A stretch of DNA of 64,000 nucleotides from Macrophomina tecta (taxonomy: Eukaryota > Ascomycota > Dothideomycetes > Botryosphaeriales > Botryosphaeriaceae): positions 372,001-436,000 of the forward strand of contig JAKSGN010000005.1 of the NCBI GenBank assembly GCA_024180945.1, given 5' to 3'. The position numbers and the translations under genes were made by a program. The notes beneath the pieces were generated by a model, which made no database searches, was not told the DNA's origin, and saw nothing but the letters and a program-made list of their open reading frames with translations. Shown here in pieces: positions 62,201 to 64,000 of the stretch; the stretch's first letter is position 1; every line of letters begins with the position of its first letter.

Positions 62201-64000
62201 AGTTCTTCCCTTTCCAGAAGCGGCCGAAGAAAAAGAAGGGGAAGAAGAGTCAAGACATCAGCCCTGAATCCGAGACGGTGGAGCAAGCTCGCCCTGAGCC
62301 CATTGACCAACCCACGCCGATCATGGATACCCCTCAAGAAACAGCCAGTCGCGTGGATTTCGAAACACCAAATGCCGTCCCGACTGAAGAACCAACTTCC
62401 ATCGATCAGCCTGCTACTGAGGCTGAAGCGCCCAGAGACATCGCGATGGAAGAATATCTGCCATTTCAAGAGCAAGAAGATGGGTGGTCCTTCGATCCAG
62501 CCAAGGAGAAGGGCAAGAATGTGAAGAAACCTGCCTTGTCTGGTGATGAAGAAGCTGGCGCCACTCCCGCCACAGATGAAGCCACTCGGTCTATAGCTGT
62601 CGATTCGCCGGTGGTCGAGGCTCCCACGGATGTGCCCACCGCTGTTGAGAATCCGGCTACCGAGGGTGGAATTGTGGAGGAGGCGAAAGAGCTCAACGGT
62701 CCTCTTGTGACCAATGCGGCAGAGCCAGGCGATGTCAAGGACGAAGTGGCTGAAGACGAGTTGGCAGTGCCGAAGAGAAAGATGAGCAAGAAGGGCAAGA
62801 AGGGGAAGAAGGGTGCGAAAGAGGAGAGTGGGCAGCAGACGCCGGCTGAAGAAACCGTTGCTACCGTTTCTGAGGAGCCGGCTGCAAGGTCGTGGGCAGA
62901 TGAGATGGAGGAGGAAGCACCGATTGAGGTCCCTGCAGAGTCGGGCTCGCTTGTCAACGTGTTAGAGCAGACGGGTGGAGATGCCGTAGAGGATAAGCCG
63001 AAGGAGCTGACGCCGATAGAACAGGGCTGGGAGTTTCCCTGGCAAACCGAAGAAAGGGAGACGAAGCGTATGTCGGTCCAGGAAATGGCTGAGCAAGCAG
63101 CGACGCCGGCCGATGAGATGGTCATTAACGCGCAAACAGAGGTTCAGAGACAGGAGATGGGGAAGCCGGCCGAGACTGAGAGGGCTCCAGAGCCTAACGG
63201 TCTCCCAGAGATTGGCACGGCATATGAAATGCCCAGGCATGAGCTGACGTCGCCGGCAGAAAGCCAGAGCAGCAAGATCGCGAACCTCTTCCCTGGTCTC
63301 GAAAGGGTCAAACGCAAGGTTCCGCCACCAAAGCAAACTGAGAGCGACTCAAAGGACCGCCTGCAGCAAAAGGATTCGCGGTCTTCTCTCCACAGCGGAC
63401 ATGGATCACGGGAGTCGCTAAGGAGAAGCTCCCGCTCGCCCTTGAACCGTGAGCGTAGCCGAAGTGTCAAAAGCGACAAAGGACATGGAGGAGAACCAGG
63501 ACGCGCTCTCGGTGGTCTTGGAGCTGTTGTGCAGCCAACTTGGGGATTCCCCCCGCCGCCTCCGAATAGAGACAGCGCGGTCACCATGAATGATACCCCA
63601 GTCATACTCAGCGAGCCTACCTTCCGCGACACAGTTCGCGACAGCGGTTATCACGACAGCGACTTGTCCGGAACTCCCATTGATGACGAAGAGCAGGTTT
63701 CTCCGCCTGAGCCATTAAGAGTGGACGTAGAGACTACACCTGGATGGGAGACGTCTGTAGCTCACGGCCAAATATCAGAGAACGTTACAGCAAGGGATCC
63801 AAAAGACCACACGCCTCCGTCCGAAACACCTGTTGAGCGGAACAGTCCTCAGCTTCCGGATTCAAGCATAGCACAAGGTACGACATTTACGTCTCCCGTT
63901 GAGTCCCTTACAACTACAAGAGCGCGATCGTCCCAGTTGTTCCAGTCCTCACCATCGGCAGGGTCTGTCCTCGATACTCCACAGAAGCAGGCCGATACGC
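44275..64000 (+). CDS. lah: Giant Leashin/involucrin-repeat protein (5' part, at least 6575 codons)
   Basis: One frame is open from the ATG at 44275 (A at -3) to the right edge without a stop, so the product exceeds 700 kDa and is incomplete here. The start MWSKITGKSDASS and the domain KLVDWWKDYEDVRKMEEYTE (about 536-640) match, from memory, fungal proteins annotated as involucrin repeat protein. In Aspergillus that family is Lah/Leashin, which tethers Woronin bodies at the septal pore; Neurospora Leashin does this through WSC. From the N terminus: Ser/Arg-rich region with DDDLRSxRSD repeats (97-130), two KPPRP motifs (352-375), the conserved domain with CRYC and HHYHAH (565-587), a charged helix (1224-1430), a VTWGADETFHYEAQTPESF segment (about 1660), His/Arg/Lys-rich repeats (about 2300-2560), and 24 acidic-aromatic-Lys modules (1863-6180). 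Beyond the window one expects the cortex-binding C terminus. The function is inferred from family; the open frame is direct. Confidence 0.85.
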   Translation, partial: MWSKITGKSDASSHDGRRKEHGSSSSRRRAESIVSSATSRNPSTRVTEDRSDYPPTLSSRSTSYPPPPSVSSIGSYATARDYDLKSERTAPSRSGFDDDDLRSVRSDKRRDDDLRSMRSDRHRDDDLRSERSERRRDRSSSRDRKRDRKDGDREHKKKEKRDSRDGKDKRDKDRDESGKKSKTRTRSGSKLSEIVDEPARSRAGDISARSSGAFDLPMASPAVPQYANQYGPASTPQTPHGFERMDAHVASQFPGQNPTDFSNPYRPPLSGQADSAGLASDYYGDQGQSVQYQPGVRPDQPSVIVGAEPHLMPASAVPNPPAETGHGAASEYFAAPIGSQTPTTNGDWPPVKPPRPQSMPGSFEQDPPAKPPRPHETPGNMSTAAAAAGGAALGYALGHDSSSSYHGSSSHYTNVHHSSSSTSFYQQGSSHQAGDSYYAPPSTAATSAYAHTTSDPVLPGYAQSATSKPGKPGKQSSHSNAGLYAAGAAGLAAGAYGLHEHHHSHQHNSFSPNGAHYPSQPPSYSGLGMGMHHKQRGPVDKLVDWWKDYEDVRKMEEYTEYIGVCRYCFDPNEPPSMAPRKHHYHAHRRSSGSLRHSRVDKGSRYGYSSSDDERKSKSHSWVAKGLAGYGMAKVGKALWWQNQDFDDTYSAKSGRRHRSSRSSFGARSRSRSRDKRSVTSRGVVRQRSRSRDSRVSRDHTSDKKDYKVVHRHSESRSRSRDRKSGLFSAAAGAALGASIASASRRRSRSRSKSPLPAYSIRKHHTEGPSGSASFFGAGENEHRHSSRQSVISSTSRYDDKRSHRSSKQNTGSVFGGMFSSTPSSTVRRKSHSKKNKGFFNFANSSGSSTDSGLAFGGSALSRKSSTLSRHSSGRKKRRDSDEKLNAALVGLGATAAALAVAQGRDKHHGKRQPELVAVREGKRKLHGARHSTDRTRMPGSFVGSGSDEDEGWESASDDESDTDSLDSGLAFGDFGPRSRKSVESLRSDASGTNKWSWRWGSKKDKQKRKSHDSPKADVGLAGASLLGAGIGAAAADGRSSASSVPTPLQTVYPVATSDPTAFEAVRRSASVSSQQQSQYGQPIITSRPEPVPLQQPQPVMPVSNAPVYTSQAAWAPTSTYTAPSGPPVFSGDVSSRAPPVSFPGHPGHSEFDERPPMPPRRANSSPTHSTVKRDLAIAGAAAAATAGVIAAAHTGSSSTSKRRTSSPSIVKRVGSPSSVRFDLTDDQKEKEDKERRKELKRKEEDKADRERERERERERDRQRERERERERELEREREVEREREYERLRRAEEERRMEERRQQEQAEREATARREAEEAQARERARQEAEDKADLDRETERILRERAEAAEAAAAREVIARQEMERRRLEHEAATRERERLEREIYEHEFNRKLQEEEEAKRQQEREEKIDYDIESRHREFRERERDIVEPEEHSWKESAVAAAAGVAAGAAIAGLAHSSDDKQHDEKRSSKIEFDDDHLYEDEIMDPNYFRKKDGSRGGSREREAGIARNAAKKVIADMEERWKEPKSKQSMEDFWAPPELRDRSPSSRVDHGPDADVQVYHSPYVVVQPPYDPAYNFTATRDGHDHKANRYGSVPTLNLIEPTPPVSLAGSTRGDHSGPPSPNIQAQKDAAESPKSNAGEERAKEKEREDKQRKRTSVTWGADETFHYEAQTPESFREHYMSEQDMKRHLPEDWVVQGNQSYAEHRPQQGSDEIIVERESPRSGTERVTYRHDAPQGNWGWGTATESPVEEIKRFEDDDRPVIESTSPEHTPTVITPGEQEAQFSQSPFFEAVPNFQAFDVSPGVEPERGQHGFVEELEDEPVEEIIASKPKEAEPHMPGAWDDEEPQKEAEVSWAEPKLSKKEQRRREKAAKRASLDAQSEAARLAEDVASSTGSLRDLDKEIIREPEPVAEEAAWEPPLTKKEKKKREKEAAKRASLEAESKTVAAVEEPVESPEAEWEAPLSKKDQKKRDKAAKRESLSRDDSSSLPSTPVEEPKAEDLWEDAPSSKKDKKKKKKKRDSIDRDPRDIEPSYAYPSASTEKDKESAREAKSDYGVPPSRMPDVLDDKSRRRSLDAGNYSSSAAPLGFAAAAGILAAGVSDPRRKEAETETLYSATSPSQQMPRAPSPPSSSAPYPTYANGEHSTASYNYPVEPPARSIPSTAFHDYDELADAKQPSKKNKRRSRLGSSPSPGSPLRAEIAFDDYIGMDAAAAAAAAATAPGLSKPSPEIYEAANVPLPKDDSPPFSPTGDKYSRRSYIYDEPEEFPITAGVSLPTDPYGSPHPRDNSIRSPERDEYPERGYAWEEEGERRKHRHHRRRESEDPDTKSVASDDRDSEGRRKHRHHRRRESERSDNTYDDTRSTVSEGRYDEDGHRKHKHRKHRSTGDDDSSKSVVSEFRDDEDDERRKHKHRRSKRESEIFDDSLRDRDTRSEPGDVLDREDPERRKHKRRSKREGDFDDAASVVSSPAKYDDEKKKDKDKEKKGLFSSFFGKSKESVAESSSSKSHDKSRDDDDGEEHKHRRRKHRSSTHGSSYGSDDDSRSVVSSASGRREKRHSGSRDDSGMDYSRHYKVHTTASKQASSFASTSLGRLEDENFSSTSFLTAFDDSALVSLHTSNAIDDVEVPMLNDLATKDDITTDDAARSSSKRNSYHGTESFLGLRARGELERPFPPPLPTMTTAKIEISPAHLEHHDELEKAIPIFTPLPRSRSTSPTEEVLGGTMTDEHHHDTNTTIAATLPRSRPGSPDATASPYLGNRQRTPSLQNMRKTSATAVPISFRGFGGGARGGGGSETGSPASSTSRPVSTTAIPIPFLAQHGRRASTGAHSATVTSAPRSPVSPVHHHPGSMTEPIGTVATPPPAPPSLWQKQHRKAPSTEFKSGSQFRPLYLVERNASARRGSSKDGDGVLEVEALPGLPASRSPSVGGVESGSSGAEEEWASAVEDGAGEGEGEETGTSGYASAAEEVGGVSGGGEEGLGLGMMGLMRGSGGGLRIDTGLAASDGGAREGEDWLGSQQSTPRAGIFGAPATAAAAAPSTGVDVDDHVPKAAAEKLAREQKREGSVFDGVHAAAAAAAALVGGAAATGLAAREVFYSRDEEKKGLGDEVHASKEDVVLPMAVEEPGDEVEKNTENTAPHTAALEEEHRTLIAPTAVAAALEDPKSFTPATATEEDTADRGISTAVAAVTEEGHTPATALIEDAERDRSVPAGEQAVLLPGGSGVEEGKVDSPPAPVAEGVEPSVSPAIEEKPSSFIPPVPVEEARPTTPSMSAETPTANILDDFMAGEPDNDAIEEAHLAAEADRQRQEQEAALAEPSAPTRPTLLTRTSSKKNKKAKKAAKLGTIEPEGNVASDAAQLTLEQAREAKRRDTEDAVADWFVDDQPAAPDTIVASPVQEDEKTQTQTPAVAEVPSVLLARETKDQKKKDKKRKKSRGGGSISETVGAGQSPAETEETKRAIEAQQNLVREEQTSCGLEVPDENAATAVEAGPESGQQAAGDEVVPVIDKAVASQVLEGEMPAETAEETLLTRQAPEDQAVPAVEDANVASQPPVEADVPTTITGEKPKGQEDPTTPIVLPEANPEEEFAPVVSSSSSKKKKKGKKGKKGSTSSSGFATPLEAEEEPPAAVKEEQPTSTEPTTEQQASGTVARDVPVIPVVDERGVRGALEGGDESVVAVQPADGGKELFGDATTQLPVEPVSVESKSTAVVEADPEAEFVAVPAKGKKKKKGKKGQKSVSESPVEDVLVPAAARASVDETVPQQAEPLDSPREVFPQEAKARTADDVFSSLAAAVPLPDVEDDKDLAELLVEDEVPEVSDNVQLSSRTFPEEPVVSVVHGDALLEQSTVEEDQLSFAAATRLPDDDRDLIKPQIDEATTESLTANQPSMDAVSEEYVPEAQKEIIPEQQTVTEDLGSFETSTPLPKDSREVAQSETRELPDTSNLVESPQQTEYAPPDADPEPDFAVVPSKKKKKKGKGKKNSAQEGIVPEIAVPVMTEEVQKDIVPEPSTSAVVEEVQERHLGSDVPLPEGNDGDLFVHQDPSTLVAAMPDDERREFEQAEEAMKIEQEPVVKEIDVDKASEAVVMGTDAAEVETGLEREPELVEQAITSQETLSTTNPEMEVEQEQPVKDLDTGVAPEIAVPTAEDLETIATISKVPEPLVDSREAGETSAPPQEPASTTAPEAQPEDEWAVQPKKKKKGKKGKKAKASGQSSVDITEPSTPAFERAEPEMSATLPEVPIDTLVLEPAHVTPTHEPSAEFMEMALSTSELPETTMVAAGATEGLETPTRDLQQNFVGNQGNSFAQEPTVVEEPTPVAPFTTLEEAANIPLPSTTDEVLLAPETEIPSIIAQEMPVEESQRPNEQIQESSSVRGVEPEAPKDATFEPTEVHSQEFPSVTDHATEFATKEASQILGPEEAKDDIIPKQTIEHAQESLFPAAEAQPEAAQDVFPEQVVTQNQEEAPLAAETQTGAANDAGLEQPETQVQDPSSAGPEAQPEDEWAILSKSKKKNKKKKRGSSAQSPIQVESPAPSSPKLMASPPEGSATLAPAPTQAEPPITVDLTQPTAENFEPAREFTSAATDQPTDVTDDLRGPATPAADLTAPLSEENPSNPAAERPRDETPPYAGEWELPTQLKDKGKKSKKRDTGFTGEQARVEEEVTVPTDEQIVSSAIPVSETADSVPVVEQPVEALTEDPVATPAHHPSSTPLSEPQQLDLAEDTPRSGFEAGVEQSIGLVSVEEEQQVEQPVGADTSATQEGDWSSLMPPKKNKKGKKGKKQDSVSLTPKETEQVSEPVVEPSAETHAVETASLESAPVDATVDDLIAPTEEPAAAIEAGEDEWALPAKKKKGKKGKKGLAGVVQDAVQAKEASSIPEEAAPEQPLETKVEDDVSKSLEAQDVTAAETSRKIVEEAEPVDTSKGEDIAAPTSEDLPSQDTAHDEPAQTSQTERAITEEPAQIENAPEQPKEADAEDTWTFPAAGKKNKKKKKGKQMSVEEPTALPADEPITAVEENSGELPSEETTLAAETVSDGFQPEVNVEPTPVESQPVVEVDVEDEWAAAPSLKKGKKKKGKKGEQSSVSETPPVAETPPVVEEISEDHASEEKSFGAVVDAARELELAEPVVKQPAEAADQPVIEELSETPSVEELMTQEPEQGLAKEVMTAEPIVTEAPAPEVSVAEVPQEAGEDEWALPSKKKKKGKKGKKASMSSTPPVIEETSPVVYENATVETIPVTEEPTLPIEEAIGVVNDPSPATEDKPAIEEPKAAMEEPAPVAQESDPVIDEHLQIAEPAPIVPDVQDDNDPPVVESRILDDETVKDLPVSVELVKEETNAPTEYETEPLVEEPTSATEPGVAETTPVEDAAGTMQAPEETKPEDTWEALPSKKKGKKGKKGKQQSISTPPAEISETKAGRGPTRDLQVEEAPKEPDIAVPAEAVPDEEFSMPLSKKDKKKKKKASAAAAAAAAWADDTPDTQTASPAEDVPVTENKTISAEPSTRTAPSISFATAAGILADVLAEEKRDQAEPEALITSPRSPKTEAEVPLGVQTEEVPQSDKTAVEEQILSTPTQEKGLEEATPPVDLSETVTREVHAPEPSKEAFEHKSESTDHQDKKSRSVAPSLGFAAAAGILADVVAESKQKESSSEPLKSTETVSEDALGLTKEEVPPTTSEVAQPDIDQLAPENPSSTVEHTGLPAREKEISSEQLVQEETTDKGLSEPIEAVPLVESPSLETTEDPDEAGPFTDFAPVKKGKKNKKKGRKSIGTTTPTVEKPTSEAKEAIVEPVIEPAEFVVEHTTSENKALETEPASLGEAKMVEESIPVIDEKRSGSPTHDVEFAAALAAGLQDSGFDPNLVLNDPTFTERKSPPSSVLEADHDESFAPAKPKKNKNKKKGLATPVLEEGLSETTTPGPVAIEVHGEEPALVDSKIQATPSQEGTAEGDAFAAAMSSVLEDPAFNRRTPSPDAAKEAISDEFFPFQKRPKKKKGKKSQDISPESETVEQARPEPIDQPTPIMDTPQETASRVDFETPNAVPTEEPTSIDQPATEAEAPRDIAMEEYLPFQEQEDGWSFDPAKEKGKNVKKPALSGDEEAGATPATDEATRSIAVDSPVVEAPTDVPTAVENPATEGGIVEEAKELNGPLVTNAAEPGDVKDEVAEDELAVPKRKMSKKGKKGKKGAKEESGQQTPAEETVATVSEEPAARSWADEMEEEAPIEVPAESGSLVNVLEQTGGDAVEDKPKELTPIEQGWEFPWQTEERETKRMSVQEMAEQAATPADEMVINAQTEVQRQEMGKPAETERAPEPNGLPEIGTAYEMPRHELTSPAESQSSKIANLFPGLERVKRKVPPPKQTESDSKDRLQQKDSRSSLHSGHGSRESLRRSSRSPLNRERSRSVKSDKGHGGEPGRALGGLGAVVQPTWGFPPPPPNRDSAVTMNDTPVILSEPTFRDTVRDSGYHDSDLSGTPIDDEEQVSPPEPLRVDVETTPGWETSVAHGQISENVTARDPKDHTPPSETPVERNSPQLPDSSIAQGTTFTSPVESLTTTRARSSQLFQSSPSAGSVLDTPQKQADT
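45883..46050 (+). other. Conserved N-terminal domain core with Cys/His cluster in the giant protein
   Basis: Residues about 537-592 form the only compact, aromatic-rich stretch of the N-terminal part. An amphipathic helix (VDWWKDYEDVRKMEEYTEYI) is followed by C565-x2-C568 and, 13 residues on, H582-H583-x-H585-x-H587. The spacing could bind a metal ion. This is the likely folded, conserved part of the N terminus; in Leashin the N-terminal part carries Woronin-body binding. Confidence 0.6.
47944..48570 (+). other. Long charged helix (coiled coil or single alpha-helix) in the giant protein
   Basis: About 200 residues (1224-1430) are almost entirely E, R, K, Q, A and D, starting KEKEDKERRKELKRKEEDKA and running through a pure (RE)n stretch at about 48036-48120. 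The (RE)n part lacks a hydrophobic seam and suits a single alpha-helix; the later part (EEERRMEERRQQEQAE) could pair. It would be a stiff rod of roughly 30 nm at 0.15 nm per residue. Confidence 0.75.
49861..62830 (+). repeat. Array of about 24 acidic-aromatic-lysine modules in the giant protein
   Basis: Modules read roughly E-D-E-W/F-A-x-P-S followed by a Lys/Gly block such as KKKKKGKKGKK. The Lys blocks start near 49861, 50041, 50176, 50305, 54274, 54541, 55078, 55444, 56182, 56863, 57793, 58186, 58582, 58816, 59221, 59473, 59863, 60430, 60625, 61531, 61935, 62218, 62499 and 62770. They are separated by 60-1300 residues of acidic Glu/Pro/Val/Thr-rich sequence. The array is densest in 58.1-60.7 kb. 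This is protein-level repetition; the DNA has diverged between copies apart from the AAG/GGC-rich Lys blocks. Confidence 0.85.

Overview
The window looks like nuclear DNA of a filamentous ascomycete (Pezizomycotina). The signs are spliced genes with short GT-AG introns (46-140 bp) and CTAAC/CTGAC-like branch points, a Zn2Cys6 regulator with a fungal-specific domain, an intact LINE-type retrotransposon with RNase H, and a giant protein of the involucrin-repeat/Leashin type, which is known from Pezizomycotina. A Dothideomycete is my guess only; no marker gene here fixes the class. No rRNA, tRNA, CRISPR array or prokaryotic operon was seen.

Region 1 (1 to about 10.3 kb) is AT-richer and accessory in character. 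It holds a possible first exon of a small secreted protein running off the left edge, a full-length Tad-like LINE on the minus strand (663-6505) between perfect 14-bp target-site duplications, a RING-finger gene whose repeat-coded tail appears frameshifted by one base, and a convergent coiled-coil gene made of 84-bp repeats. None of these looks like conserved housekeeping sequence.

Region 2 (about 10.4 to 20.4 kb) is GC-richer core sequence: a proline-rich hypothetical gene (minus), the CPSF100/Cft2 subunit of the pre-mRNA cleavage and polyadenylation factor (minus, one intron), and, divergently 3.3 kb away, a Zn2Cys6 transcription factor with an AT-hook (plus, two introns).

Region 3 (20.4 to 33.5 kb) is a 13-kb stretch in which I can support no gene. 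It is rich in homopolymers and short microsatellites.

Region 4 (33.5 to 44.3 kb) contains a full-size ABCG transporter (seven exons, 1334 aa), a convergent copper amine oxidase ending in the peroxisomal signal SKL (three exons, 701 aa), and, divergent from that, the CstF-64/Rna15 homologue (two exons, 306 aa). Cft2 and CstF-64 both act in mRNA 3'-end formation; they lie about 27 kb apart here.

Region 5 (44275 to the right edge) is one uninterrupted open frame of at least 6575 codons. I read it as the giant Woronin-body tether Leashin (annotated in Aspergillus as involucrin repeat protein). It has an N-terminal conserved domain with a Cys/His cluster, a long charged helix, at least 24 acidic-aromatic-lysine modules and repeated Ala/Gly-rich segments. 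The gene continues beyond the window.
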